DNA of 64,000 nt, taken from Hippopus hippopus. Its lineage: Eukaryota; Mollusca; Bivalvia; Cardiida; Cardiidae. Shown one piece after another: positions 42,066 through 55,312 of the stretch. Numbering within the stretch: the stretch's first letter is position 1; the number at the start of each line of letters is the position of its first letter. The notes under the pieces were generated by a model, which was not told where the DNA came from, searched no databases, and saw only the letters and a program-made list of their open reading frames with translations. The stretch is from assembly GCA_946811185.2 (NCBI GenBank), contig OX328101.1, positions 17,964,122-18,028,121 on the forward strand. The letters are read 5' to 3'. The position numbers and the translations under genes were made by a program.

Positions 42066-43930
42066 TTTTTACAGTTAAAATTCAACAGCCAAAAACGTCG
42101 AAAAGGCTATTTAAAGTTAACGATTAAGGGAATGTAGCGTTGGCTTTTTCCAGTTAACTGTCGATAGAAAAAGGGTGGAATTCTTTATTTAGCCATTGAA
42201 CATGGAATATGCTATTGACAGTTAACTATCAACAGCATATCAGTCAGACACATTTCATATTATGGTCATATGAAGCATGCACGTTATTCTATCGAATAAT
42301 CCGGGCTAAATGCTACGTAACGGCTCGAAACAATTGGTTCAAACGATTTGTGTTAAGTATTGACTAAAGTGAAATCGATTAAATATTTTTTCTGTTAGAT
42401 TCTTACAAATCCATGCAGTTAAAAAAAAAAAAGACAAATTAATTTGAAAATATTCAAAACTCACAATGCCAAGACTTTCCTCAACGTCAACGTATTGAAA
42501 CTTTGGTGATGTTTAACAGAGGTTTCTCTGCTGATAATGTTGTGCAGGTATTTATTTGCCACAGAAACACTATACGTTTTCTTTGCACGAGGCTTCTGCA
42601 AACAAGAGCGCGACGATCATCCTCCAACCGGCAGTGCTCGCATAACTAACGCAAGATTAGATCATTATTTAGAACTTACGCATACTAGACGTCATTACAA
42701 AATTGCTACAGCTACAGCAAGACAGCATGGCATTAGCAGAGATACCGTTCTTCGGTGTATGCATTACTGTGCTTGGTCCATTAGACGGAGACGGCTTTAC
42801 TTTGGAAATGTGCTCACACAACGTCATCGCGATAGTCGCCTGATTTCGGCGCGGCAAAGTCTTCGTTGGCGAAGACGCGAGTGGAATGGAGTTGTCCTTT
42901 CCGGTCAATTAAGGTTTAACCTAAGTGAGGGGAGGATGAAGGTATATCGGAGGAGAGGGCCACGTTATGCTATGTTGTAGAGAGAGACAGGTTTGGTGGG
43001 AGTAGTGTGATGGTTTGGAGCGGAATCATGGTTTGGTAATTATAAAATGAAATTTAAATGCAGCGGAGTATATTATTCGGGTGTTGAGACCAGTGGCTGT
43101 TCCATTTATAAATCAGCATGCCACGCCACACAAATGCAGGACAATGCACGTCTACACACGGCACGCCTTACGTAGCAATATTTAAATGCAAATGTTGTAG
43201 ACATCTTGCCTTGGCCCTAAATTATATAAAGCATATGTGGGATTTTCTTGGCCAAAGATTTAGATCAAGGCATGATGTCAACAATTTGCAGAAGCTAGAG
43301 AATGCTCTGCAAATCGAATGGAATAACATTCCACATTATATCGTACAAAGTTACGTCAATTTCATGAGACTTAGTATTGTTCGAGTAATCCGAAAAGCTG
43401 GTGACCATACACAATAGTGACAATAAGATCACATTACAGCAAAGTTTTGTCGAGAGTCTTAAAGCAAAGCTTAATTCACAGTAACACAATGATCCCAATT
43501 TGTCTATTTTTCATTTTGACCATTACCGTGCGCAAACACAAAACATGCGTCTATAGAAACCGCTCTTTGAAAACAAGTTATACCACTTTGTAGAAGATCA
43601 AATAGCCCTAAAAATGGTAACAAAAGTAAAATAATTTCATTTATGGATATCACACAAAAAATGCCAAAACCCCATGCACAGTTTCTTGTGCGTTTAAGTA
43701 TTGTTAATTTTAAAAAGCCCAAAAACGTAGAGTTGGCTATTTACAGTTCACTAACCATGGCCAAAATACTTAGAATAGGAAGTTACAGCTTACTTTCAAC
43801 AGCCCCAAAACGTAAAATAGGCTGTATATAGCTATCAATTTAGCCCAAAAGCGTAGAATAGGCCTTCTACTGCTAAGTGTGTTAAATAGGCAAATCTACG
43901 GTTTTTGGCTATTTACAGTTAAAATTGTTT
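42066..43930 (+). mobile_element. Tc1-like transposon, decayed
   Basis: Ends have matching but diverged inverted motifs: AGCCAAAAACGTCGAAAAGG near 42089-42108 and 'ggtttttggctatttacag' near 43899-43917, plus multiple internal 'aaaacgtagaataggc' repeats at the right end. The transposase pseudogene lies between. Exact ends and target duplication not resolved. Confidence 0.55.
42472..43417 (+). pseudogene. Tc1-like transposase pseudogene
   Basis: N-terminal HTH 'RIETLVMFNRGFSADNVVQ' (near 42480) and, after a frame change, 'LDHYLELTHTRRHYK', 'LTQRHRDSRLISARQSLRWRRREWNGVV' and a mutated first catalytic motif (LSGQLRF for the usual FSDESRF), then 'GRMKVYRRRGPRY', 'VVERDRFGGSSVMVWSGI', 'LRPVAVPF' and a C-terminal 'IKHMWDFLGQRF...EWNNIP' in changing frames. 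All three catalytic positions are lost or shifted. A very old copy. Confidence 0.8.
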
Positions 43931-45249
43931 AATGGTCCGTGGTAAACATACAAAACGTTGTTTGTACAGATAATTTCGTTGTCTCACATATAATTATTTG
44001 GTCGCAAGTTTGAATCTCAGCATAAACCGTCTCTTTGAATCTTATTGATGAAATGTTTTGAAGGAAGATAATTAATCAAATTACGTAACACCAAGTTGTT
44101 GTTTCATTCAGTTATAACACAAGGTATGAAAAGAGTCTAAATACAGAAGTGTCCAAACAATTGAATTTGCCATTGAGTGGTAGAAAATATTGATGAAAAA
44201 GAAGAAAATGCTTTTTTCCAACTATGTGTTAATACGCCTTCTCCCTCAGGTACGTTAATAATCATAATTGTTAAATAAATTTGAGTAAGTCTCGGTCATA
44301 CAAAATGATACGAGTTGATGATTATCTCATACCATTTAAGTGTTTACGATCGATCGTTTTAGTATATGTGATAGACACAAGTTTACTGCACCCAATTACG
44401 ATTCGTACAACCTCATTCCGGGCCGACACGTGCAGGCTCTCTAATTATTGCAGTCCGTATTTCTTGGTGACAGTTATACATGTAAAAAAAAAAAAATATT
44501 TTACCGTAAACATACTAAGTATTTCAACTTTTCGAATTGTTATTTATCCCTTGTAGAGTTGAACCTGATACGGGTAGTGTAGACCAAGATCAAACTGCAC
44601 AGACCGTACAGCATAAAATTTGCAATATCTGCTTTTTGTATTAGTGACTGACTGTTCATTTAGCACTGAAATTGTTGATGGTAAAATTCAAAATTCAACG
44701 TGTATCTGAATCAAACGCATGGCGAATGCTATTTCCAATTAAAAACTTGCACTGTTCGAAAGTGCAAGAACTGTCAGAGCCTCGTGGAAATTTATGAGAC
44801 ACCTGTCCGATGGATCGATTGTCGTTGCACAATGGGACTAACAAAATTAATCATATCTTAACTAGGTTGTGATGTTTACCCACAAACTTTTAAGATATCG
44901 ATTGTTGATATTTTATTTCTGTCTTTTCTTTTTGTCAAAACAAAGGGAATGTTACATTGTATGAAAATGCTTGCATGATTTAGATTGTATTTTGTACTGC
45001 GCATGCTCGTAAGCTCCTCCCCTGTAGGCTTTGCCCAGAGATGTTAGTCGTTAATAACCCGTTTAATCGAATGCATGCTCGTGTTGTAAATCAGCTACGC
45101 TTGTGGAAAACCAATATTAAGCAGCAAACGTAACAAATGTAATGAACTAATAAAACACAAAGCACAAAACTTATTTCTCAGTATCCATCGGTGAAACCCA
45201 TTGGTTGCGGAATCAAAAATTTCAAAATTGTAGTAGAGCAGAAGCGCAA
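43931..45249. other. Intergenic, MITE pieces only
   Basis: Remnants of the 225-bp MITE near 44180-44270 and of the 'agatcaagatcaaactgcac' family near 44571-44625. No gene. Confidence 0.5.
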
Positions 45250-46295
45250 AATAGTGGAATCTATAAATACGAAACCGTTATACATACGGGATATTATGTT
45301 GTAGTGACTTTCCTGGTGCATGTATTTGATTCGAGCCGCGTGACAAAATTTGATATCGCGCGAGACCGAACTTGGTCGAGCGAGATGTCAAAGTTTTCTT
45401 GCACGGCGAGAAGCAGATACAAGCGCCAGGAAAGTCACTACAGCATAACAATCCTTTAATTCTATACCTACACATTTCAACGAAAATATATTGAAATCGT
45501 TGACGTTTTATTAGAAAACGGTAAGAAAATTAAAACAAATAATGGTGTTTTAGCCAGTAACTTCGCTCTTTATGAATGGCAGATGAATATACAACGGAAA
45601 ATTTTGACCAATCAAATTGCAAAAGAATACATACCTATGCCGCTCGTTAGTTACGCCATCATGACGTCATCATACAATATTTGGAACCGTATTTCACAGT
45701 GTGTAAGTACGGATTTTTATCTGTCCTGTGTGATATTTTATCCGCGTTCGAGGCATGTATTTTCTCCGGAAAACTTTCAGGTATATAATAAATACGGAAT
45801 ATTATGTTGTAGTGACTTTCCTTGTGCTTGTATTTGATTTGAGCAGCGTGAGAAAATTTGATATCGTGCGAGACCGAAGGTCGAGCGAGATGTCAAAATT
45901 TTCTTGCGTGGCAAGAGGCCAATATTAGCTCCATGAAAGTTACTACAGCACAATATTCCTTTAATTATATACCTACACATTTCAACGACAAAATATTGCA
46001 AATTATTGACATTTTATTCGAAAACGGTAAATGAAATAAAACTAATAAGAGTTAAGTAGCCAGTAACTTCGTTTTATGAATGGCGGATGAATAGTTCAGC
46101 GTAAAATTTTGACCAATCAAACTGCAAATGAATGCATACCTAGTGTGCGCATGAGTTACGTCATCATTACGTTATCATACCATATTTGGAGCCGTATTTC
46201 ACAGTGTGTAGATACAGATTTTTTTTGTATGATATTTTATCCGCGTGCGCCGCATGTACATCATGTATTTTAGCTTGAAAATTTTCAGGTATATA
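45250..46295. repeat. Tandem pair of the ~500-bp repeat family
   Basis: Two direct copies, about 45250-45785 and 45786-46295, period about 506. Each has 'atattatgttgtagtgactt', 'gcgagaccgaa', 'gagcgagatgtcaaa', 'tttgaccaatcaaa' and 'tattttatccgcg'. A third copy is at 18985-19455. Confidence 0.75.
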
Positions 46296-49151
46296 TTTAA
46301 TGTAGTTATTCACTGCTACATTGGATGCATCCCTTCCTGCTCACTGAGCAGTTGCAAGGTGACAGAAAGTATTCCCCCGTTACATTAAGTTTTTAACCTT
46401 AACATGTGCAGAATAAATTAAATGGACTTTCTTAGTCAGGGAAAGAAAGACTGACCAAAACATTGCAATTTCAAGTGTGATTTTGCACAACTTAAAAAGT
46501 GACATAGGAGACTTAAAATAAGACTGCATGTTCTGGATAGCTGTATCTTGATCTAAAGTGTCTGTAAAAGAAGTTTGATCTTGATCTACATTGTATAGAA
46601 AAAAGTTGTATTCACCGCTGTAAAAAAAAAAACAGTTGTATTCAGCGCTATAAGGTTTAAAAAAATGCAGGATACACAATACAGTAGGTAAGGTATTGCT
46701 GTAGCAGTCGGAGCTCCAAAATGCCTTTTCTAACCTACACTGGGAATATCATCGACTGGTAACTTTCTCGGATATCTAAAACGACTGGTCTGAATGGAAT
46801 GTAGAGTGGAACGTGACTCACTCCTCTCGCTGGTTATGGAGTGTCCAGCTGTTTGGAACTACTTCCAAACATGGAGCCGCGAATTTTTTAGTGCTGAGTG
46901 AACGGTTTGCTGGTCACATACGATATGTGGTCGGTTAGCTGGTGTCGTGCTCTTGATGCAATTGTCGTGCGCGACATAGAAACTCCATTTAGAACAGCTA
47001 TCTTGAGGCTACTTAGCCACTAGTGCTTTTTTTAAACCTGTTTTTTAACTTTTTAGCTTCTTGATCCATTATTAGTTCTGGTTTTATTGCAAAATGGATC
47101 CTTCGGAGAACGATCCGTTGGTTGTTGATCTGCGGCCGTCGGCATGCTGTGTGCTTAAAACGGATTCCAACCAGCACCCGTGTACAAAAAGAAGCTTTGT
47201 CGGTTTGTAGTTCAAATATGATCGTCGGCAGTAACAACAGAAGTTAGACCTCATTCTTTTGTGTCTGCTGGAGGTCGGGTAGTTGCCATGTATTATTTCA
47301 TGATCACAATGGTATGGCATTGATCTTCTTCGGGTAGCTTCTCTTATCATACAGGTAGCGGAAGATTTAAAAATCATTCCCGACTTTGATGGAGCGTCTG
47401 CAAGCTACTATTGTCATAGCCTTACCGCCATGCCAGCTTTTCTTATTCCTTGCAGGGAAATAATCAGAAACACTAACAGCGATAGATAATACAAGCAAGT
47501 GTTTTACGTCAGAACCGTTGTTTGTCTTTTTTTCTTCTCACCATTTGATGTACAGGTTACACGGCTGGTAATCTCGACTATGATAACTGGTTTCTCTATC
47601 AACCACGTCACGGCTACCATTGCAAAGACTGAATTCAACTTCACTGTAACATTAATAGACCAAAATTGATCAGAACATCTCGAAATCTCTCGTACCTTCT
47701 CTCATACAAATGGATTTGGCTTAGATGAGAACTTCTAACGCATTTTGAATCTGGAACCTTAACTAGTATGTATTTTGGTTGATTACAACACAGATGGTGA
47801 ACCTCATTCTGGATTATCTAAATAAATGACGCAAGTTCTGCAGATAGGGCACTTGATTGCTTTATCTCACCCTCACATTTAAAGCTGTTTGCCAAATACG
47901 GCTAATCACAACTATTACCTTATTTTCCCATCAAACTGGTGATTGTCTTCCGCCCCGTCTTTCTTGAATAAATATTATCTCATACTTTGTAATATGAATA
48001 ATAGTAAAAGTGGTAGTGTTAAACGCAAGCATTGCGCAAAGAGATTATCTGTCCAGCTACTTACATATTTATCTACTATACATGCTGCATTAATATATTG
48101 TACTTTCTTCTCTTGAAGTTGTTCAGCAATTGCATTTCCAAGTATAAGTTCTCTTGTCTGTCTGAATACCTCATTCGCAGCGACTCCCCACGCCTCGATG
48201 ATGTTTTTGCGTTTCCAGTAACTGTAAAATCCCTTGACTTTTCTCTGACTTTCTTTCTTCTCTTTTTCCAGTTGTCATTAAAGTTACAAGTTGACTTACC
48301 TTATAATGAAGTTGAAGTTTCAGGATGCTGTCCCTTGGTACCAAGTCGTCTATTCTCGATTTTCTTAAAGCGCATGAGTTGGTTGAATGTCAAAGACAGG
48401 ACAGATCGAGACATTGCGACAACAAAACCATTAAAAATGTTTGGATTTTTACGTCATCGACAGTTTGTTGTCACGTTAAGAGAGCGTTTTGATGAAACCA
48501 GGGTCGGTATGTACCAACTATTCTAAATTACGTTCTTAGCCTTACTTTTAAGTGTTTTACCATTACTAAGTACTTGGCTTAGTCAATCAAATATTGTGTG
48601 GTTTCCTAAGTTCAGAATTAGACTAAGGGTGCATTTTAAAATGGTTTGTGAATACAGACCTTGAAACTGGACATTACGAACGCGTGGAATACAAAAATAC
48701 GCACACTGTTTCATAAATATCACCAGTTAGTTTCTGTAAATAAGAATTGCTGTTTCTTTATTTTGTTCAAGTTTGATTTCATGAAAGTGAAGACTCAAAG
48801 AAAATCTCTAAAATCTGAGTTTCCTTCTGCTACACACCCTGTGGAATCATTGAAACTCAGTTGAAAATACTCAAATTTTATCCTATCAATATTGTGCTTA
48901 CCTTTATAATCAAGAAACGCGCCTATTTAGATGATTGTGTTAGTTTCCTTGTTAAATCTGGTCTGAAATAATGTACTGAACCTAGTATCATATGTCTAAT
49001 GCATAACTGATATTTAGCGATATTACAGTTTGTTGTAGAGCCCGGGGATAATAAGCAATGTGTCGCTTAGTGTGTCAGGCGGGGACAAAAGGGATAACAA
49101 CCATTAAGACCAAGTTGTACCAGCAGTAATTAGATCACCTTCTTGATAGCA
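46296..49151. other. Intergenic, only weak coding signals
   Basis: A 164-codon frame (48032-48526, +) starts with a low-complexity hydrophobic stretch; its second half follows an acceptor-like TCTCTTTTTCCAG (about 48271) and reads LSLKLQVDLPYNEVEV, which might be an exon, but no family is recognised. Antisense frames at 47013-47377 show no domain. A 'tgatcttgatctaca' MITE scrap lies near 46575. Confidence 0.35.
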
Positions 49152-49333
49152 TTAACCCTTTACAAAACAACCCTGAATTTCAACGACCATATTAAAAAAG
49201 GCTTCTGAAAACACTGTGGGAAAAGGAGAAAATGCTGGTAAAACCAGCATTTTCTCCTTTACCCACAATGTTTTCTAGTCTTTCTCAGACTATTCCATTA
49301 TTCCCATTGTTGTCTGCATTTTCTTCCTTTACG
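49152..49333. mobile_element. Palindromic 225-bp MITE, left two-thirds
   Basis: Starts TTAACCCTTTACAAAACAAC; core AAGGAGAAAATGCTGGTAAA; right end degraded. Confidence 0.75.
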
Positions 49334-49598
49334 GAAGAGCCCAAAAGCATGGTGTTTGATTAAATTACATTGCAACAATCCTGTATATTACAAAAAACCA
49401 CAGAGGTGACGGTTACGGCACCAGGGTTTAATGCAACGCATTCGAGATAGGTCGAATCAGCACTGGAGCTGACGTAAAATGTCGCAAATAATGTAACAAT
49501 TACTACATTTTACTAAAATCCACTAGCATTCTCGGATTCTAACGTTTGTTATTCTAGACGCATTTCACTTACATTAACATACTATCGTAACGTTTCCT

Positions 49599-49727
49599 AA
49601 TCCTGAGTTGACACAACGTTTCATATAAATTCAACCAGGCAAAATAAACGGACTCAATTCAGTCAACAGACTCAAGTCCATTATTTTGCTGAGTTGATTC
49701 TGAAAACGTTGCGTCAGCTGAGGATCT
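49599..49727. repeat. Imperfect 129-bp inverted repeat
   Basis: CTGAGTTGACACAACGTTT near 49602 pairs with AAAACGTTGCGTCAGCTGAG near 49705, with inner CAGGCAAAATAAACGGACTC / GAGTCCATTATTTTGCTGA-type pairing. Confidence 0.55.
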
Positions 49728-49792
49728 GAGTCTGAAAATTACTAAAGTCTGTAATATCAAGTAACATAAATATGCGTAAAATAACAAACTTA

Positions 49793-51143
49793 CGAGGGGT
49801 GATCATAAAGATAGTGGATCACCTCGTTATTTTGAAAACTACTTCACGTAGGATTACGAAAAATTGCACAGATGAACATTAATTACCTGGTAACCGACTT
49901 AAGCTTTCAAATGTCGTCTTATTCAAATAGGTAAATGTGACGTCATTTTAATGACGTCATATACTGCATTACTGGTTCAAAATGTTGGACGACGTTTTAT
50001 TTGAGCCGAGAATAATCATAAAGTTTTACCTCAAACTCGGAAAGTATTTATCAGAAATCGAAACCGATTCAGAAAAAGATTAAGAGGAATCTGCACTCAA
50101 GAAATCTGATATTCGTAAATGGATCGGACTGGTTTAGACACGAGTGCGATACTGTTAAAGATGACCCTAAATCTGGCCGTCCATCAACACCAGTCATTGA
50201 CAAAATCATCACAGATGTAGAGCAGCATGTAAAACAAGATCGCCGAGATGCTGTGAGGAAAATAGCTGACACATTTAGCATTTCATATATAAGTGCCAAG
50301 GAGATTTTGACTGACAATCTTGGAATGTCGAGTGTTTGCACAAGTTGGGTACCTCGACTATTGACGCCAAAGGCAATGGGGGGTGGGGGGGGGGTCAGGG
50401 TCGAAATCTGTTTAGAAATTTCAGAACGCATTAGGGTAGAAGGGTCAAACTTTACCGATCGTATTGTAACATGCGATGAAATATAGGTACACTTTAACGA
50501 GGCTGAAACTGAACAACAAAGCAGTCTGCAGAAACATTTAACTTCGCCTTCCGCCTTTACAGCCAAACTTTCTAAGTCAGTCGTTAAAGTTATCTGCATC
50601 ATATTTTTCTATACGCCTTTTTACGCCTTTTTTCTTCTAAATCATGTTGTATCTATACATAAAACAGTCAATGCTGAGTTTTATGCCCACATTATTCAAA
50701 GAAATTTCACAAACACCGTGCGAGAAAAACAGCCAGAAGTCCTGCGGAGTGACGTCACTTTACACTAAGATAACGCCCTAGCTCACAAAGCCACGCTTGT
50801 ACAGAAAACTCTGCAAAAACTAAACACAGAAACACTAGCCAACCCTCCCTATAATTCAATCCTGACCCCTTGTGACCTTTAGATAGTACATGTTTTGAAA
50901 GATTCTCTATGTGGTACGCACCACGAGAGCAGAGAGGAACTAACCCTCACTAAAACCGGGTCCTTGAGAGTAATGTCACGTGACGCGCTCGCGCACGTGT
51001 TTCGCGCATGGGATTCAAGAATAAATAAGTGCATAGAATTTGAAGGAGGTTATTTTTTTTAAAAAAAAGTAGACATTCCAAGTTGTTTTTATAACAATAA
51101 TCCAATACAGGCACTGGTCCACGTTCTTTCTGATCACCCCTCG
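49793..51143 (+). mobile_element. Second mariner-type transposon, 1.35 kb
   Basis: Inverted repeats CGAGGGGTGATCATAAAG (49793) and complement (to 51143), TA at 49791-49792 and 51144-51145. Typical mariner length. A different subfamily from the element at 35663, though the first four terminal bases agree. Confidence 0.9.
49982..51063 (+). pseudogene. Mariner transposase pseudogene (catalytic Asps kept, many stops)
   Basis: Starts MLDDVLFEPRIIIKFY; 'GRPSTPVIDKIITDVEQHV' and 'RKIADTFSIS' mark the DNA-binding half and 'WVPRLLTPK' the linker. The catalytic motifs are TCDEI-stop (50470), 'DNALAHKA' (50773) and 'LTPCDL-stop' (50867), so all three Asp codons survive among at least five stops and a G-run insertion near 50380. 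The tail 'KCIEFEGGYFF' ends near 51055. Inactive by stops, not by active-site loss. Confidence 0.85.
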
Positions 51144-51325
51144 TAAGTGTGAAAATAAGTTCGTTATAGCGGATTTGAGTAAAATGAGAGACTTAAAGAT
51201 TTTAGACAAGATGTTTTCAGCTTGTTTCAGCTATATGCGTGAAGATAGACCTTCGATATTTTCTGTCAAATATTTCGTGCTGCTAAAATTACAATCGTTT
51301 TGGGATATGACCGTGAGATGTGTTT

Positions 51326-53301
51326 TTAGCTCTCCTGAGCACAATGTGCTCAAGGTGAGCTTTTAGGATCACCCTGTGTCCGTCGTCCGTCGTGCGTCGT
51401 CAACAATTCTTTAAACATCATCTCCTCCTAAACCACTGGGCCAATGTCTACCAAACTTGGCAGAAATGTTCCTTGGGAGGTCCTCTCTAAAGACTGTTTA
51501 CATAATTTGATTCCATCAAAAACTGGTTGCCATGGCAACCAAATTGAATTTTCTAAGAAATTCTTTAAAAATCTTCTCCTCTGAAACCGCTGGTCAGATT
51601 TTGAAATAATTTCACAGAAATGTTCGCGAAATTTTGATCCGTCGAGAAACATGGCCGAAGGGGGGGGGGGGGCTCTTTGCACTCGTGTGGTGTCAACAAT
51701 TCTTTAAACATCTTCTTCTCCTAAAACACCAGGCCAATTTGGACCAAACTTGGCTGGAATATTCCTTGGGAGGTCCTCTTTAAAAACTGTTCACAGCATT
51801 TGATTCCATCAAAAACTCTGGTTGCCATGGCAACCAAATTTAATTTTCTAAGAAATTTTTTAAAAATCTTCTCCTCTGAAACCGCTGGTCAGACTTTGAA
51901 ACAAGAGGGCCATGATGGCCCTGAAGTCGCTCACCTGAGTCTTTTGACCAAACATGACCCATTTTCAATCTCTTTCGAGATATTATGACAAACATTCTAT
52001 CAAGCTTTTATAATTATTGGACTGAAAATTTGGCCTCTAGCTTATACACAAACTTTTTCTAGAATTTCTCTTAGTGACCTACTTTATAGCCAAACATAGC
52101 CCATTTTCCCATTGTAGATATTATCAAAACAAAGATTCTGACCACCTTTCATAAGTATTGGACAGAAAATGTGGCCTCTAGAGTGTACACAAGGTTTTTC
52201 CAAGATTTGACATGGGTACCTAGTTTTTTACCCAATGCGACCCATTTTCAATTTCATCATATTGACCATCAAGACAAACATTCCGACTAATTTTCATAAG
52301 TACTGGACAGAAAACGATGACTCTAAAGCTACACAAGCTATTTTAAAGATATGACCTGGTGACCTAGTTTTTGACCCCATGTGAACTATTTTCAAACTCA
52401 TTCAAGATATCATTATGAAAAACATTCTGACCATCTTTCATGAGTATTTGACTGAAAATGTGGCCTCTAGAGGGTACACAAGGTTTGTGTATGATTTGAA
52501 CAGTGACCTAGTTTTTGACCCGTCATGACCCATTTGCAAACTCGTCCAAGAAATCATCAAGACACACATTCTGAGCAAGTTTCATGAGTATTGAACTGAA
52601 AATATGGCCTCTAGAGCGTTCACATGGTTCTTTTAGATTTGACCTAGTGACCTAGTTTTTTACCAAAGATGATCCATTTTCAAAGTTGTATGAGATATCA
52701 TCAAGCCAAACATTCTGACAAACTTTCAAGTCTTTTGGACCAAAAATGTGGCCTCTAGAGCGTACACAAAGTGTTTCAAAGATTTGATCTAGTGACCTAG
52801 TTCTTCATCCGAAATGAACCATTTTCAAACCCATCCAAGATAATATCAAGACAAAAATTCTGACCAACTTTCAAGAGTTCTGGACTGAAAAAGTGGCCTC
52901 TAGAGCGTACACAATGTTTTACTAAAATTTGACCTAGTGACCTAGTTTTTGACCTGATATGACCCATTTTGAAACTTGTCCGAGATAACATCAAGACAAA
53001 CATTCTGACCAACTTTCAAGAGTTTTGGACTGAAAATGTAGCGTCTAGAGCGTACACAAGGTTTTTCTAAGATTTGACCTAGTGACCTAGTTTTTGACCG
53101 TAATGATCCATTTTCGAACTCGTCCGAGATATCATCAAGACAAACATTCTAACCAAGTTCCATGAGTATCGGACACAAAATGTGGCCTCTAGGGCGTACA
53201 CAAGGTAAAAGTTGACGACGCACGACGCACGACGGATGACGGACGACGGACACAGCATGATCACAAAAGCTCACCTTGAGCACTTAGTGCTCTGGTGAAC
53301 T
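51326..53301. mobile_element. Element A: inverted ends with 'cgtcgtccgtcgtgcgtcgt'
   Basis: Left end (51326-51406) AGCTCTCCTGAGCACAATGT...GCGTCGTCAAC and right end (53211-53301) GTTGACGACGCACGACGCAC...GTGCTCTGGTGAAC are inverted copies about 85 bases long. The left interior has about 200-bp units with 'ggttgccatggcaacc' and 'ttgatccgtcgagaaacatg'; a run of G follows near 51661. Confidence 0.7.
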
Positions 53302-53880
53302 AATAATTTCATAGAAATGTGTTTTGGGTGACCCTTTTCAAAAGTTGTTTGCGAAATTTTGATCCGTCGAAAAACATGGCCGTGGTGGTGGTGGTGGGGG
53401 GGGGGGGGGCTCTTTGCACTGTATGGACTTAAAGAAATTCTTTGAAATTGTTCTTCTCTTAAACCACTCGTCAGATTTTGAAATAATTTCACAGAAATGT
53501 CCCATTGGATGCCTCTTTTGAAAATTTGTTCGCGAAATTTTGATCCGTCAAGAAAGATGGCTGTGGTGGTGGGGGCTATTTGCACTATACGGACATAAAG
53601 AAATTCTTAAAAATTCTTCTTCTTTGAAACCACTGGTCAGATTTTGAAATAATTTCACAGAAATGATCCTTTGGTGTCAAATTATGCCTCTTTTTCGACT
53701 TAGAATTTTAACTTACTATCCAGCACCCAACAGCCAATCGTTGGCACCCGCATGCGGTGCTCTTGTTTTTTTTTTAATTGAAGTTATTGAAGAAAAAGTT
53801 TTGGAATAACAAAAAAAAAAATGGCTATGGTCCTCTCAAAAATTCAGGTGAGCGATCCAGGGCCATCTTGGCCCTCTTGT
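51901..53880. mobile_element. Element B: inverted ends 'acaagagggccatgatggcc'
   Basis: Left ACAAGAGGGCCATGATGGCC (51901-51940) and right end (53846-53880) are inverted copies of about 37 bases. It overlaps element A in an interlocked, not nested, order. No transposase. Confidence 0.65.
51940..53210. repeat. 144-145-bp tandem array, about nine units
   Basis: 'gtgacctagtttttgacc' recurs at about 52359, 52503, 52648, 52793, 52938 and 53083, with 'aacattctgacca' and 'atgtggcctctagagcgtac' in each unit. Units differ by a few percent and are in one orientation. A two-unit relative is at 18041-18420. Confidence 0.9.
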
Positions 53881-55245
53881 TTAAAGTTAAACAATGATAA
53901 AAGGAGGAATTTTTTCACGCACTCGTATTGTTGTTCTAGTATAGGTATTGTCGGAGTTGAACGAAACTGAAAAAAAAAAAACACGATTTCTTTTATCTTA
54001 ATACCTCTCTTTATGGAATTTGTAACGTAGAGTTTTTCTTTTAGAAAAACAAAGTTTAGCATCAACCATTTCACAACAATGTAGAGTTTTAGTTAAGTAC
54101 TATCAGAATACTTTCAATTCGATTTGGTGTCTCATTGGTATTACGTATCCCTCGAATGTCATGGTATTTTAATACATTGCATACATGTATCCGACAAGTG
54201 AAGGGAATTCAATTTGCGCTTTCAGCAGTCCGAAAGGTTGAAGACCCATAAAATGATATATGCATATGGCCAGTACAAAATTAAGACCTCATTAATCGAA
54301 TCAGAGATGTTGCAGACAGATGGGAACCCCAGAAACGGAGGTATCCATCATGATGCAGGTGAATAGTCTATGAACCATACTTTTATCGCCAGAGAATGGG
54401 CGAGACAAAGAAAATGCAATCACTGCAGCTGAGGACAGGTGTTTGATCACCCAGGTTTACAGAACTCGTTCTGCGACAGCATCTGACTTCTGCATCGTCT
54501 TTTAGATTGTTAATCCATGCAAACCATCCCCAAATATGCACGTAAGTGGATTTGATTAAGAAGATACTGTATCCTTACTCTGCTGGTCGAAACCCTTGCC
54601 GACTGCGGTATTAGCGGACTGTGGGCCATGTTGGTTGAGCTAAAATAGAATAACGACCTGTCTTCATCACAAAAGATCTCACGTCCTACACTGACAGGCA
54701 CGCTTTGGTATGCCGAAGGCAAAGAAGGATTGTTTTGAGTTATCGTTGCTTAACATGACCACCACTATGGTCTAGGGCGGAGTCAGCTAGGATGGACGGA
54801 TAAAACTGTTTCTCCTTGACCAGGGCACATTGACTTTCCATCGTCATCGAAATGAGGTTCTTGACACCCGGGTGATATTTTATGCTGGTACAGTAGGGGG
54901 ATGGGTTTATTCCAGTAGACAATAAAGCCATTTCCCATACTTCTCAGATGTATCTGCAGAGAAATGGTATTGTACCGCTGGACTAACCGACGCGATTCCC
55001 TTTACCTCAATCCCGTCGAGAATAAATTATGCCACTTTCACGGACATGCTTTATCAGCAGTCTCGCATATCAACAAATCTATGAAAATAACCGATATTAT
55101 ACGTAAAGGTTCGGGATTTTCCGGAGTTTGGCAAACATAAACCGCGTATAATCTATTCATAATCGATAGTCCGCAGCTGTAAAAGATAAGAATAACGTAA
55201 CATTACGTAACAGGATAACAGTAGCCCTTCTTCAAATTTACAATC
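53881..55245. other. Intergenic, no gene supported
   Basis: Two antisense frames (54510-54722, 54740-54931) without recognisable domain. No repeat family assigned. Confidence 0.4.
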
Positions 55246-55312
55246 CTTGCCTAGACCGACTTTTTGTTTTCGGGTTTCCACCTTAACTCTTTGTCTGCTA
55301 AAAGCCATTGTC

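Noticed and set aside
48032..48526. 164-codon frame as a membrane protein
   Set aside because: The first half is low-complexity translated AT-rich sequence; only the part after 48271 might be an exon, and no family is recognised.
51326..53880. Helitron
   Set aside because: Ends are inverted repeats, no 3' CTRR hairpin or TC start was found, and no Rep/helicase frame.
54510..54931. Two antisense frames considered as transposase pieces
   Set aside because: I could not match a DDE motif or HTH convincingly; the resemblance was to short words only.
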